Positions 23,424 through 35,200 of a stretch of 64,000 nucleotides of DNA are shown here, one piece after another (position 1 is the first letter of the stretch; every line of letters begins with the position of its first letter). The position numbers and the translations under genes were made by a program. The DNA comes from Anastrepha obliqua (lineage: Eukaryota > Arthropoda > Insecta > Diptera > Tephritidae): positions 62,189,601 to 62,253,600 of the forward strand of contig NC_072894.1 in NCBI RefSeq assembly GCF_027943255.1. Direction: 5' to 3'. The notes beneath the pieces are model-generated. The model saw only the letters and a program-made list of their open reading frames with translations. It was not told the DNA's origin and ran no database searches.

Positions 23424-24986
23424 CAGTGCCTCAATAAAGCACTCGGACACACATACATAGTATGCAGCTTCAAATTCAAAATTTTTATCAGAAAGGCAAG
23501 TGAAATATTTTTATCTTTACCTGAGAAATAAACGACTGGTGGGCTTTATTAAACTCGGCCAAAATCGTGTAAGTGGTTATCGCGCCAATTAAGAAAAAGA
23601 AGAATAATTTACAAATCTATTATCTTCCTGTTATAAAAAATTTATCATGCAGCATTCGCGAAATTGGTGTTAAAAAAGAAATCGGACATCTGGCATTATT
23701 GCGATTAGTTGGCACTTTAAAACGGTGAGTCCCACAATTTATTTGCTCTGGGAAGAACAGTGCAAAGAAAGAACCAAACGTAATAAATTAAAGTAAAATT
23801 TCAGTCGTGTTTTGTTGAATAAAAGTCCGAATTGAAGTCAGAAATTTAATTATTAGACATCATGAAATGGGTAACCCGCTCCACAGTATACGACGTGATA
23901 AAACGTTTCAAAGAAACAAAATAGTGGAAAATAAGAAAAAATCACAACGACCAACACCTTTTTTCGAATGCAGATAAACAGTGGATAGTGCAACAAATTA
24001 AGAAAAATCCAAATTTGAGCGCACCTAAGCTCGCAACAGAAGTCACGCAACACCTTAATAATAACTGCAACCTCGAAAGTATACGTGTAGGGATGAGAAA
24101 GAATAATTATAACGGAAGAGGAAGCACGGAAAAAATCTTTCATTAACGAGATTAACCGACATAAGAGAATAAAACGCAAAGCATCATGGGGATAAGAATT
24201 TCGAGTTCTGGAAGCACATTTTATTTGCAGATAAAATCAAGATTAACATACATATTTAAGTCATAAGGACAATCATATGCGTGTAAAAGACCTCATGAAG
24301 AGTTGCTGGGAAAAAACTTGAGTCCGACAGTTAAGCACGGGGGTAGGACGGTAATGGTATGGTATGTCAGCTGCTGGTACTAGAAATTTGTGCCCCATTA
24401 GCGGAAATATGGATCACAAACAATATCTAAGAATTATGAAGGAAAATTTGGTCCAAAGTGCTGAAAAGTTAGGAATTAAATACAATTTCCAGTACCATCA
24501 AGGCAACGATCCCAAGCATAAGGCACTAGATGTCCGTCTATGCGGTATGTACAACTGCCCTAAAGTACTTGAAACACCTCCACAATCTTTAGACATCAAC
24601 GTAATTGAATATCTGTGGCCTCAATTAGAAAACTAATTGAAAAATGATGTCATTGGAAACAAGAAAGAACTAGAAGATGCTATTAAAGAAGAGTGGGGGG
24701 AAATATATCCTTTAACATGCAAGAAGTTGGTCGAGTCCATGCCAAGAAGACTGAATGTTGTGAGAAAAAATAAATGTCCGAGTTCTTTTTTGTCAAGTAT
24801 TTAGTCAGCATTTTCTATGTACGAATGAGTTGAAGTTTGATTGTGTTTTTTTTTTTAATTTTGAAAAACACGCTTGAAGTATGAAAATAAATGTGACACA
24901 TAAACGCATTAGATTTGCATTTTAATATATATTTTTTTATTTAAAACCATATGACTGGGGTGTTCGAGTTCTTTATTGAGCCACTA
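23424..24986 (+). mobile_element. Full-length dead Tc1-like element
   Basis: The ends are inverted repeats: CAGTGCCTCAATAAAGCACT on the left and, reversed, TAGTGGCTCAATAAAGAACT on the right, each flanked by TA. Inside are Tc1 pieces in order: KLGQNRVSGYRAN near the N-terminus, later MDHKQYLRIMKENLVQSAEK, FQYHQGNDPKHKALDVR (second catalytic D) and PPQSLDINVIEYLWPQLEN (third acidic site, SPDLNPIE altered). Stops and shifts interrupt it. A small scrap of the same family lies at 51180-51335. Confidence 0.85.
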
Positions 24987-25389
24987 TACATTAAAATTGT
25001 TAACGCATATAAATATCTGAGCGTGCTGCTTATATGCAAACTTTCGTATACAAAACACTTAAATCTGAAGCCTTCTTATACTAAAACTGCTATCAATGCA
25101 ACTTAACTTGGCTTAAATGTATTAAGAATCCTGGAATCTGCATTTCAAATAAACTAAAAATTTAAAGAGCGTTGTCAAGTTCGATCGTGTTTTATGGGGC
25201 GCAATCGATAAATACGATTCAGTTGAAAGTTATGTTTCTTTATAATTAAAAATTCTGTGCCGCCAAATACTCCGAATCATATGATTTACACCGAATCGAA
25301 ACTTCAGCAATATCGCCTTTTGTGGACTCTGCTGTTAAAGTAGAATCACACGATTTGTATGCTAACTCAGCCTACGCTCTTAGCTTAAG

Positions 25390-25800
25390 GGGTTACATAT
25401 GTACGTCCAAAAATTAAACAAAAAAAAAACGATTTTTTGTTTTTTCTATATTTCGATATGAAGTTTTCGTGCGGAAATTCCTAATATTATAGCCTCTACA
25501 GTCCATTTACTCGGTAGAGAGCGGTCCGCGCGCTCCTGTACCTCGAACTTTAAACTCGTTTTTCTCGAAACTACTTTTTGCGGCATGGCCTGCATGATAA
25601 CTCAGACAGTTTTTCATATTTTTGATGCGGTGGTTTTTTTAATATTCTAAAGTATTTTCTTTATTTTCTTTTCTTTGCTTTTTGATATTTTTATTAAAAA
25701 ATTGTATAAACATAGTTAAAGTGTGACATTTATGACGTAAAATGCATACTTTTTTTTAAATGCCGCAAATTGCAAAATTTTTCGAAATTCAAAAATCCGG
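25390..25800. repeat. Unclassified dispersed repeat (intron g-h copy)
   Basis: The segment with GAAGTTTTCGTGCGGAAATT and AATATTATAGCCTCTACAG recurs reversed at about 37600-37760 (AGAAGCTATAATATTGGGAA). Both lie in AT-rich surroundings without coding motifs. The type of element is unknown. Confidence 0.5.
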
Positions 25801-26039
25801 CGCGACAGACTATAACTATAACTTTATTTTACAAGATTTTTTTTACTTTTTACAGATCCATCAACATTTCAAGGAGAAATGATACAGTCCGTGGAGCAAC
25901 TTTTTTATTGTACTTTGGGTCACGTGATTTTTTATATACTAATTTCGGTAAGGAAAAATTAAAAAAAAAATTTATAAGGTTTAAGTTCTAATAAACAATG
26001 CATACATTTTTTTTTTATATTTTTGTTATATTATCCCTT

Positions 26040-26645
26040 CTAAAAACAGTTGGCGATGAAAAAATTGTCGGATAGATGGATGCCGCGATTGCTCACAAGC
26101 AACAGCAAGGGGATGCGGCTGTTAACTTCAAAGCAATGTTTGGAGCAATTTAAACGAGATTCGAAGAAACTTTAGCGTCGAGTTGTCACCGAGTCCAGTC
26201 GAATTGTCACACCAGAAACTAAGCAACAATCAAAATAATGAATTTATCTCTGTGAATCTGCTCCAAAGAAGCCGAAGACGTCAGAGATCTTTTAAAAAAA
26301 AGGAAGAACGATAACTGGACAATACTACAGTGAGCTATTGGACGGTTTTCACATAAATTGAAGGAGACACGGTTGCATTTGGGGAAAAATAAGATGCTGT
26401 TTTAACAGGATAATGCACCAGCACATTCATAGGGAATTTTCGCCGCCAAACTGCATGAATTGCCTTATGAATTGCTACCCCCCGGTTTTCGCCCAATCTG
26501 GCTCCCTGTGACAAACGAAAAAGTCATCACCGAGACAGAGGCGTATTTTGAAGAGTTTAACAAATCCTATATTTTCGAGTTGTTAAAAAATGACCGGAGC
26601 GTGTCTTCATTTCTAATACGTGTACTACTTATTGAACCTCCCTCG
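26040..26645 (+). mobile_element. Mariner remnant
   Basis: Shifted frames give LLEGFHIKLKET, QDNAPAHS, AAKLHELPYELLPP (second catalytic region) and then EKVITETEAYFEEFNKSYIF, the mariner C-terminus. The third catalytic aspartate region (SPDLAPSDYF) is replaced by GFRPIWLPV through a frameshift and deletion. Confidence 0.7.
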
Positions 26646-27128
26646 TAAAGTGTATTTCAAACACTAGTGTTGTTCAAACCTTTGTGCTTCTTATTGAACT
26701 GCAAAACTTATTGAAGAACCTAGTACATTAGTAACTTTTCATTCCTTTTTTAGACAACTGAAAATCATAGCAGTGCAGAATCTGTGTTCATTTGCCGCAA
26801 GCGGCGGTTGAAACAGTTTCTTTCTTTGGAAATCCTTTCAAAGGTTATAAAGCTGAACCCCGAAGTGCTACAACCTCGGCTATTTTCAAATTCTTTGACC
26901 CCAGTTTTGTTCGAAAAACCCATGAAGTGCTATGTTGTGGCTGGAAGTAACAATGCACTTGCTCAGAGCTGTATTTTATAACAATTTGATTATTTGCATG
27001 TTTGTATATACTTAAAAACATTGTAAATAATACTAAAATTAAATATTCCTGCCTTGTTATTCAATTTTTTTTCGCCCTTTGAGATTAAACCTTATTTACT
27101 ATATTTAATTAAGTTCGTTTCAACTCAC

Positions 27129-27360
27129 CTGCGCATCACTAAAAAGAAATACCGTATGATTTAAATTGAAACTGGCTGTCATCAATATCTTCTTTAGATC
27201 ATCACGCCAATCGGTTTGCGAGTATGTCTTTGTCACCTGAATCGTCATTAGACGACAATCAGCAATGCTGGCGGCCAATCTACATGAGCTACGGCGTCCC
27301 GAACCACCCATACCGACCATGAGCATGTTACCGCGTGGCATTTGCAGTACACGGGAGACT
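27129..27360 (-). CDS. Axonemal dynein heavy chain, exon g (AAA4 Walker A)
   Basis: One base then 77 codons, ending in phase 0. It reads VSRVLQMPRGNMLMVGMGGS followed by GRRSSCRLAA, the AAA4 P-loop (family form RVLxQPxGxxLLVGVGGSGRxSLTRLA). Next come the WRDDLKKIL helix and the Walker B strand VFLFSDAQ (family VFLFTDxQ). Acceptor TTGCCTGCAG and donor GTGAGT (27128) are clear. The P-loop lysine is arginine here, as is normal for axonemal AAA4. The SLT to SSC change after the loop is unusual. The exon is followed by a 23.3-kb intron. Confidence 0.94.
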
Positions 27361-29601
27361 CTGCAGGCAAAAGTGAATAAAAACAACAGCGTGAGATAAA
27401 CCAAATCAGCAACGTGTGGAATCAAATGAAATGAAATGCAACGGATGAGTGAATGCGGCAATGAGTGAATTGTGCGTACAATGACATGGCATCGAGATGA
27501 GCAGATAAGTAAATTTCGCTGTTATATCGGTTTGATGACCAGCGGTGCAACACGGCCACTGGTTGCTCGCTTTGGCGGTTATGATGAAAACCACATGAAC
27601 GTAAGCGAAAGTACAGGCTTCATTGGGCAGCGCGGCGGTACTCGCAGCATCAGTGTGCTACCACAAAAACATAAAATTAATAGAGCTGCCGTATTGCGTT
27701 GACACATACACTTCTATACACGAGTGCACATATTCATAAGCAAGGATATTGGTGAATATTGCACATGCAATCACACACTTGACTGGTTGCCATTTGCACT
27801 TGCGCTTGCATGAATTAAGTCACGTACAGCTATGGCCACAGAAATAGCGCACTTACAGTGTCCTCTATACGAATTTTTATTTTTTAGAAAATTAGCTGAT
27901 ATTCGTAAATACAATATTTTTATGCTAATGTTATGCAGTAAACCTCTAATATCGGAATAAGTCCCGACTTTTTTTTAATGTTTCTTTTTGACTCAGCAGG
28001 ACAAGGCCATCGTTAAGAAAAATAAGCGTGACTCTTTGCGACTACTCGAGCAATAACGCTGGAAATAAATGAGCAATTTAGTCTGCATTTTTCAAGAAAT
28101 AATAAATCAAAAATAAATCTGACACGACCAGCAGAAAAAAATCGTAACTGTCGAAAAAAATATTAAGGCACGATCGTCTTTCGCAAATGTACTTGACACA
28201 AATACGTAAAATTCTGGAAAATAATACTTTTTACGCAATTTAAAGTGTGATAGATTCCGATTTTTCGAACTCCTTATAATTGTGCATATAGAATTGCTAT
28301 ATATCGGTCAGTCCATAAGTTCCTGCGTATTTTACCCATAATTTCACTTTTGCACGATTTTTCCAAACAAAAAATTATTCGCGGAATATAACGACCGCAC
28401 GCTGATCGTCCTTTAACTCCGACGCCTTGCTCGAACTCGTGGAAGCTGAGCCAAATTTGCCAGTCGATATGATAGCTCAGAGATTAAATTTATCGCATGG
28501 AACAGTTCACAGGCACCTGGTTCAGTTGGGAAAGGTTTCAAAGCTGGGGAAATTGGTTCCGCATATACTTTCCGTCGCCAACCTTCAGCAGAGAGTGAAT
28601 GTGTGTTCTCAGCTGTTGCAGTGGCTTGAAAATGAAAGTTTTTTGAACCGTTACTGGTGATGAAAAATCGGTCCTTTACAATAAACCTGTTCGCAAACGC
28701 CAATGGTTAGACAAAGATGAAACACCAGAACCGACCTCTGGAGATGGCCTTCACCCCAAGAAGATTCTCCTGTCTATTTGGTGGGATATGGCCGGTATTG
28801 TTTATTGTGAACTTCTGGAACCAAACCAGACTATAACTGCTGATTATTATTCCCATCAGCTATCAAACCTGAATGAGGCACTTAAAAAAATCGACCGTCT
28901 TTAGTGAAAAGACGCAAAGTTTTGTTTCACCACGACAATGGAAGACCTCATACCTCATACAAGGCAAACATTAGGCAAACTGAACGAGCTCGGATGGGAG
29001 CTGATGCCGTATCCACCATACTCTCCGGATATTGCACCTTGTGATTATCCCCTTTTCCGTGGACTTCAATCCCATATGAGTAACAAGAACTACTCCTCAA
29101 AAGAAACTATAAAAAGGGATATCGAAGCGTATTTTGGCTCCAAGGACAAACAATTTTTCGAGCAGGGAATTAAAAATTTGCCTAAACGTTCGGAAGACAT
29201 TGTAAATAATGAAGGAAAATATATTATTGATTAATAAATACTTTAGACATCTTTTTTGTTAATTTTAAAACCACCTTTAAAAAACGCACGAACTTATGGA
29301 CTGACCTGATATATAACGTTTTTTTATAATGCTAAAATAAAGGAATAGATTTGTGTAAAAGTAACTGTTTTACTAGGTCATCCAGTAAAAATAATCGCCA
29401 TAATATATTATTGTGGCGAAGTGTATTATTTCTCTGTCCGTAGCTGTATATGACACGCACACAGCCGTGAGACGAGCAGTAGTCTACAGTCGCTTGAAAG
29501 ATATACATATGAATGTGTGATTGTGTAGTTATTGTTCGTTTGTCGTGACACTGTTGGACGGTTAGCCGTTTGGGCACTTCCGTAACCGCCACTTTACTCA
29601 C
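27361..29601 (-). other. Dynein intron f-g (2,241 bp)
   Basis: It contains one dead mariner (about 28303-29312). The interval 27361-28302 holds a short AAATG-type run near 27428 and otherwise nothing recognised; neither does 29313-29601. Confidence 0.7.
28303..29312 (+). mobile_element. Dead mariner with both terminal repeats
   Basis: The inverted termini contain GGTCAGTCCATAAGTTC at both ends. Inside, frames give LVEAEPNLPVDMIAQRLNLS (helix-turn-helix), KVLFHHDNGRPHTSYKAN (second D), PPYSPDIAPCDYPLFRGLQS (third D) and KNLPKRSEDIVNNEGKYIID at the C-terminus. The first part of the N-terminus is deleted and several stops occur around 28660-28900. It is about 1.0 kb instead of the usual 1.3 kb. 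Confidence 0.85.
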
Positions 29602-29919
29602 CTCGATATGTGTTCGATGGCGAAGCGAAACAGCACCAAGTCCATTGGTGTGTGCGAGAATGTATTATAATCGCGTAGATAGTAGTGCATCAGTTTTTCC
29701 AATTTATCATAACTTTCGACCTCATCGTAAATTTTCGGATCCGCATCTGGTTCCAAATAATTGCCGTAAAATAAATTCCGCAAATCATCATCAGTCACTT
29801 TGGCTCCCGGCTCGGATACGTGGTCGGCGAAAGCCTGCTCCAGGGGGAAACGTATATTGGTTTTGCATGCAGTACTCACCATGTCCAATAGTGCGTCACG
29901 ATCCACTTGCTCAATAAGG
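29602..29919 (-). CDS. Axonemal dynein heavy chain, exon f (AAA3-AAA4 link)
   Basis: One base, 105 whole codons and two bases. It starts (R)LIEQVDRDALLDM, includes DLRNLFYGNYLEPDADPKIY (family form LxFGDxMxPxxxxKxYxE) and ends TPMDLVLFRFAIEHIS-R, the helix that leads into AAA4 in all dynein heavy chains. The acceptor is ATTATTATTATAG and the donor GTGAGT (29601). The split arginine codon (AG|A) is completed by the next exon. Intron sizes on its sides are 5,681 and 2,241 bp. Confidence 0.93.
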
Positions 29920-30611
29920 CTATAATAATAATAAGCAAAATAGCAAAATACAGTTGGGTCAGTGAATAACGCGCGGCATATAAAATTGAATTATACCAAC
30001 GCGGTTAAAATAACCGCAATACAGGCGCTTACAACCAATGACAAATAAGCTGTTAGGTGAATTGTAAACTGAGAATATAAATTAACTAAATTGTCAAAAT
30101 ATAATTTCAAAAGTTAGCAAACGGACGAATGAGTATTATTAAGCCATATTACTTGTGGTTACTTGGCGCAATTGGCAATTAAAAAGGAAGCTATTTAAAT
30201 CTAAATAAGTTTGTCTGCTTTGTAAGTGGAAGCAAGCGATATTAAAATTCAATATTACCGGTGTTTATACATACATACTTAGGTATATATCTAAGTTTAA
30301 AATCTTATCAAGAAACAAAACAACAAAGTGCAACTAACAAACTATGTATATTATTATTTCAGCGTTTGAAAACTCTGTACAAAGCCAGATAAATGGCACT
30401 ACTAGCGCATATCGAGGTTATATTTAGTTAGTAGCACCTCTTGGAAGAACACACACCAAATTTCAGATCGGTATATTGGTGCATGTTCTTCCATATATAT
30501 AATATTACTTCGTGCGTAGCATTCGTATGGGTCGAGGAAGTCGATTGATTTTTTGACGTGATAACGTCTTACAATTCGATTTAGCCGGCTGCACGCACGA
30601 AAAAATGTGGT

Positions 30612-30766
30612 GTTACCTTGCTCATTACTGTTACCTTGCTCATTAGTGTTACCTTGCTCATTAGTGTTACCTTGCTCATTAGTGTTACCTTGCTCATTTG
30701 TCGTTACCTTGCTTATTTGCCGTTACCTTGCTTATTTGCCGTTACCTTGCTCATTGCCGTTATCTT
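30612..30766 (+). repeat. 18-20 bp minisatellite, about 8 units
   Basis: Units of GTTACCTTGCTCATTAGT repeat in tandem. The first five are 18 bp and almost identical; the later three are 19-20 bp with TTTGCC or TTTGTC ends. The plus strand happens to stay open as a repeating LLISVT peptide, but no flanking coding evidence exists. Confidence 0.9.
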
Positions 30767-30769
30767 GAA

Positions 30770-30935
30770 TGAACTGCAAGCGAAAGCGCGGAACGAACAA
30801 AGCAAACGAACGGCAACGCTCGACATCTTGCTCTCTCCTACTTAGTGAGCGTATATATGTATGTATATGCGCATATGTACATATATAAATTCACGTATTT
30901 GTATTTGCATATGCCTTCTTATTGATTATTATTAA
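30770..30935. repeat. Dispersed repeat, copy 1 (partner at 31575-31785)
   Basis: Shared order in both copies: GAACTGCAAG, then a GAGCGC/GAACGAAC region, CTACTT(GA)GTGAGC, TATATGTATGTATATGCGCA and GTATTTGCATATGCCTTCTT. The two copies flank a SINE. No coding content is evident. Confidence 0.7.
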
Positions 30936-31127
30936 TTTGATTTACTTGAAGAATTTAAAATAAAACCAAGTTTGTTAATAATACCTGTTGTTTTAATGTT
31001 ATTATTATTAATTTTTTTATTATATATGAAGGAAAAAATGTATGGTAATATTTACCATATACCTTATAAGATATGCTGTATACTAATATATGTATATAAA
31101 CATGCATAAAAAAAAAAAAAAATAAAT

Positions 31128-31448
31128 AATTGGCGCGTACACTTCTGTTAGGTGTTTGGCCGAGCTCCTCCTCCTATTTATGGTGTGCGTCTTGGTGTTG
31201 TTCCACAAATGGAGGGACCTACAGTTTCAAGCCGACTCCGAACGGCATATATTTTTATGAGGAGCTTTTTCATGGCAGAAATACACTCGGAGGTTTGCCA
31301 TTGCCTGCCGAGGGGCGACCGCTATTAGAAAAATGTTTTTTTTTTTTTTTTTAATTAATTTTGCTTTCACCGAGATTCGAACCAACGACCTCTCTGTGAA
31401 TTCCGAATGGTAATCACGCACCAACCCATTCGGCTACGGCGGCCGCCA
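31128..31448 (-). mobile_element. tRNA-derived SINE, best-preserved copy (about 320 bp)
   Basis: Read on the minus strand it starts GGCGGCCGCCGTAGCCGAAT. A pol III box A (TAGCCGAATGG, 31436-31426) and box B (GGTTCGAATCTC, 31383-31372) lie 53 bp apart, as in a tRNA with a long variable arm. After the tRNA-like head come a T-rich run, the body (GCGGTCGCCCCTCGGCAGGC) and the tail GCCGAACGGAG to CGCGCCAATTATTTATTTTT. At least six more pieces occur in this window. SINEs move with the enzymes of a partner LINE, which is not identified here. Confidence 0.9.
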
Positions 31449-31574
31449 TACACATATAATGCATATACATATAAAATTTCGCGCAATTTTCAAAAAGAAC
31501 AAATCTATATGTAAAGATGCATACAAGTCATATGGACATATCAAATATACGAATCTATTTCGTACGCAAGCAAA

Positions 31575-31785
31575 TGTAAGCTAATGTGCTTGAACTGCAA
31601 GTGAGAGCGCAGAACGAACGACAAAGAGCACAATCGGCCCCCGCGTTCGGCAACGTTCGGCATCTGGCTCTGTCCTACTTGAGTGAGCATATATATGTAT
31701 GTATATGCGCATATGTATGTATATGCACATATGTAGGTATATAAATTCACATACTTGTATTTGCATATGCCTTCTTCCTGTGTGC
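31575..31785. repeat. Dispersed repeat, copy 2 (partner at 30770-30935)
   Basis: Same order of words as copy 1, with an added CACAATCGGCCCCCGCGTTC segment and a longer TATGTA microsatellite. It probably reflects a local duplication or two insertions of one unidentified element. Confidence 0.65.
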
Positions 31786-32599
31786 ATGGTAATGAACCAT
31801 TTCTCTGTTGAGAATAGGACGATGATAGAAAAAGTAGGAAATGAAAGGGAGTGTTTCGTGTGTAAAGTGTCTTGAAAAAGGCAAATCGATGATGGTGCCT
31901 CTTAGTGTTGTTGACTTATTAACGTCTGATGCACAATCGAAATTGAAGATATCTTTCATGAATTTGATAAATTTTTCGTCATTTTTCACGTTTGTGTAAA
32001 TGTAACTTGACCTATTCCATTGCAATTCCATTTACCTCCTCCTCTATATCGATACAAAATATCTATCAAACAAATAAAATTAAAATTTTTATTTGAAAAT
32101 TGCAACCATTCCATCAATAGTTTCATATGGCGTTGTCACGTTAAACTATCGTCAGTAAACCGACTTTACAGACAACCTCTTTTTTTCTATCACGACAACA
32201 AAACAACTCGTTTCACATCCCCTCTATTCTCCAGAATAGGTTCTCTCGGATCCGTCGCACTACTACTATTGTTTCCAATTTGAATAAATGGCTAGCACAG
32301 AAACAAATAGACAAATCAGACTTGGACAAATCCTATTATTCGGAAGTGATCAACAAACTAGGATAGCGTTGGTCGAAGTGTGTAAGCCTAAAAGGAGTCT
32401 TTGTCGAAAAATAAAAAACGTTTACCTCAAACAATTGAGTAGTTTTATATCGTTCCACTCTAAACAGTAACTTTGGTATCCAATTATGAAAATATCGGTC
32501 ACAAAATTGACAATTAAAAAAATAACTGTACTTATCTTAATTGAAATTTCTATTTCACAAGGTGAAGTCCAAAATAAACAAGACTGATCTTAAATAAAA

Positions 32600-33490
32600 A
32601 CGACAGGAGCTTTGTTCTGACAACTTCGAGTTTATTTATTCAAAATAGTCCACTCTGGCCTCGATACACTGTTTTGCGTGATCTAAAAGGTTTCAGGTCA
32701 TAGATAGGAATCTTCTTCAGGATGTCCTCTACGGACACAAAACGTTTTCCTTTCATGGCCAAATGCAATTTTCCGAATAGGTGGAAGACACAGAGAGCCA
32801 TATCGGGCGAGTGCGGTGAGTGGTTGATGATTAAAATGAGATTTTTAGTTAAAACATCAGTCACAAATTAGATGGTGCATTATCATGCAATAAGAACCAG
32901 CTTCCTCCTTTGCGGTATTCACGGCGAATTCGAGGAATGCGATGCAACAAGCGCCAGATAGACAGTTCCATTGACGGTTTGGCCCGTTGGCACGAACTCC
33001 TCTCGGACAATTCCTTGTAGAAGTTCTCGTTTTTGCTCGCCTCTTTGATTAGGTCTTTCGAATGTTCAATTCGGAGTAATTTTTGGTTAACTCTTGCGGA
33101 ATGAAACAATCACAGAGCTTTCGTAAGCCCAAATGATCAGTTAAATGCAATAAATCGATGTTTTGGAGATATTCAACTCCGATTCCATGAATTTCAATGA
33201 TGATTTCGGTTCATTTTTGATCAATTTACGAACACTTTCGATGGAGTTTTTGGTGATTTTGGGTGGCCCGTATGTTCATTGTCATTTATGTCCCCACAAC
33301 CATCTCTGAAACGTGTACATAACTCATGAATTCCGGCACGAGATAGACTATCATCGCCATAAACTTTAACGATTTTGCTTTGTTCAAAACTCACTTTTAT
33401 ACCGATGAGTTCTCTGATCTTGTCAAGATTGTAAGCCTAGGAGTTTCCATCTGCCAATGTAAGAGTGCAGCCCGCTGGGCCATTTTAATT
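32600..33490 (-). mobile_element. Dead mariner
   Basis: The translation starts MAQRAALLHWQMETPRL near 33486. Then come, in shifted frames, HGIGVEYLQNIDLLHLTDHL, FIPQELTKNYSELNIRKT, GGSWFLLHDNAPSNL (second catalytic D), SPHSPDMALCVFHLFGKLHL (third region, damaged) and AMKGKRFVSVEDI. The first catalytic block is deleted. It is nonfunctional. Confidence 0.75.
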
Positions 33491-33504
33491 TAAGTAAAGC
33501 TTTC

Positions 33505-34110
33505 TTGGTACATGTTTCGAGCGAAGGCCGGGCAGATGCTCAGAAAGTGGTCCACTTTCTCATTTGCCGACCTTTTCCGTATGTTGCTCATAGAAAGTGA
33601 CCCATCATCAGTCCAACCAGCTGCCTACAGTCCCCGCTACTTAATGACAGGAGGATCTGCGCCAGTCGGTTGGTTTCTCCATCAGCCTCTCACCCTCTCC
33701 CGTTTGCTAATCGTGGCTTTAATGGCTGCAGAAGAGAGTGATAGAACGGGCTTCAGGCCAAAGAAACTGGCCTCAGAGCACATCCTAGCTAAAGAGTCAG
33801 AGATATCGTCACCCGCGATACCCATGTGTCCTGGGACCCATGTTAGCTTCAGGGTATTATGTCTACCGACATAATTCAAAATGGACTTGCAGTACTGAAT
33901 TATCCTTGTAGCGGTTGGGGGGATGTCTGCCATGAGCGCAGGTTGGCTGGCGCTGCAGACACGTACATATATATTTGCCGTTCCACAACAAAGTTCATTG
34001 CTTCTAGAACAGCATTCACCTCTACTTGAAACACAGATGCGTGCATTCCAGGAGCAAAGTGTAGTTTTGCTGATTAATTCCCCAATTGCGCGTACACTTA
34101 GTGAACTGAA
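33505..34110 (-). mobile_element. Non-LTR retrotransposon RNase H fragment
   Basis: A 166-residue open frame covers ECCSRSNELCCGTANIYVRV and IIQYCKSILNYVGRHNTLKL, then TWVPGHMGIAGDDISDSLAR, the last RNase H motif of I/Jockey-like ORF2 proteins. Upstream of this the frame is lost. The downstream piece contains the same CGAGCGAAGGCCGGGCAGA block as 3036-3254, confirming one family. Confidence 0.75.
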
Positions 34111-34509
34111 TAAAATCTCGAGTTCTATATCGATTGATTTTTCCTTAGCGAAATATGAATTTGCTAAAACTTTGAACGCCAATTTTTAATCGTTCACTTT
34201 CCTAAGTTTCTGTAATTTGTAATTTTTAGTGATTTAAGTAACCATCTCTTTATTTGTCTATAGTCTGAACGAAACTTACATTTCCATAGACTAAATTTAT
34301 ATCTAAACAAATGAATAAGCATATTCGTTTTTTATTCGAGCCTACATATGGACTAAAAGGTCCCGAGCCTAACACATAGATGGTATTAGTTTTATTACAT
34401 TCAACTCTTTTTCAGTTAGTGATAACCTTAAAAAGACATCTGATAAAATTTCATGAATGGCTCATTAGTTCCTGAGTTATTGCGCTAAGAGCTCTTTACT
34501 TTTGTTATT

Positions 34510-35200
34510 TTCAAAACAATGAATCAAAAAGAATGTCGTCTTTTAATTTTACACTTCTTGATGGAGAAAAAATATCGTTCAAGCGAAGCAATGGCTTTAA
34601 AAGAGTTGTGTGGGTCTCCGCTCGATCAGAAACAACAATAAAATGATTATTTATCGAAATCAATCGTGGTCGTAAAACACCCATGATGCACAAGGCAGTG
34701 AACGACGAAAAGAGGCGGTAACACCAGAAAACATCAACAAAATCCACAAAATGGTTTTGAATGTTCGAAAATTGAAGTTGCTTGAGTTAGCTGACATCGT
34801 AAAGATATCAAGAGAAAGTGTTGGCTTTATATTGCATGAGTATTTGACTATGAGAAAGCACCGTTCAAAGTCGGTACTGCGTTTGCTCACAGTTGACCTA
34901 AACCAAGAAGGTGTTAATGATTCTGAGCAGTGGCAAAACTACATGAATTGAACTACTGGCTGTTCGCGGCTGTTGGCTAAAAAAATGCTCACCGGTCCAA
35001 AATTTCGCTCAAATGTTATCGTTGAAACTGAGACCTATTTTGAGGCAAAAGATAAATCGTTCTACAAAAGTGGTATTGAAATTTTAGAGCGACGCTGGAA
35101 TGATTGCGCTGTTCTTGATGAGAATTGCGTTGATTATTCATTTTAAACGAAAAAACGTGTTTTCTTCGTTAGACCCGGGATTTTTCAGCCCATGTGTTAT
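34510..35200 (+). mobile_element. Internally deleted mariner
   Basis: The N-terminus MNQKECRLLILHFLMEKKYR is at 34518. Then come VLNVRKLKLLELADIVKISR and ESVGFILHEYLTMRKH (DNA-binding region). It jumps straight to VIVETETYFEAKDKSFYKSG and IEILERRWNDCAVLDENCVD, the C-terminus. The whole catalytic core with its three aspartates is missing, so this is a non-catalytic derivative. Confidence 0.8.

Larger units (their letters stand above)
3866..27128 (-). other. Giant dynein intron g-h (23,263 bp)
   Basis: It lies between two exons that join without a gap in the AAA4 Walker B block. Mobile elements are listed separately. Intervals where I recognise nothing: 3866-4789, 9219-9477, 10341-10714, 11011-12357, 12573-13949, 14511-14754, 17226-17966, 19754-20295, 20971-21584, 21811-23423, 24987-25389, 25801-26039 and 26646-27128. 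These are AT-rich with short TATGTA-type microsatellites. The open frame at 4151-4477 lacks any motif I know. Confidence 0.75.

Noticed and set aside
23853..24179. 108-codon minus frame rich in F, L and I
   Set aside because: Antisense of the dead Tc1 at 23424-24986.
30618..30845. Repeating LLISVT peptide
   Set aside because: A by-product of the 18-bp minisatellite, with no conserved flank.
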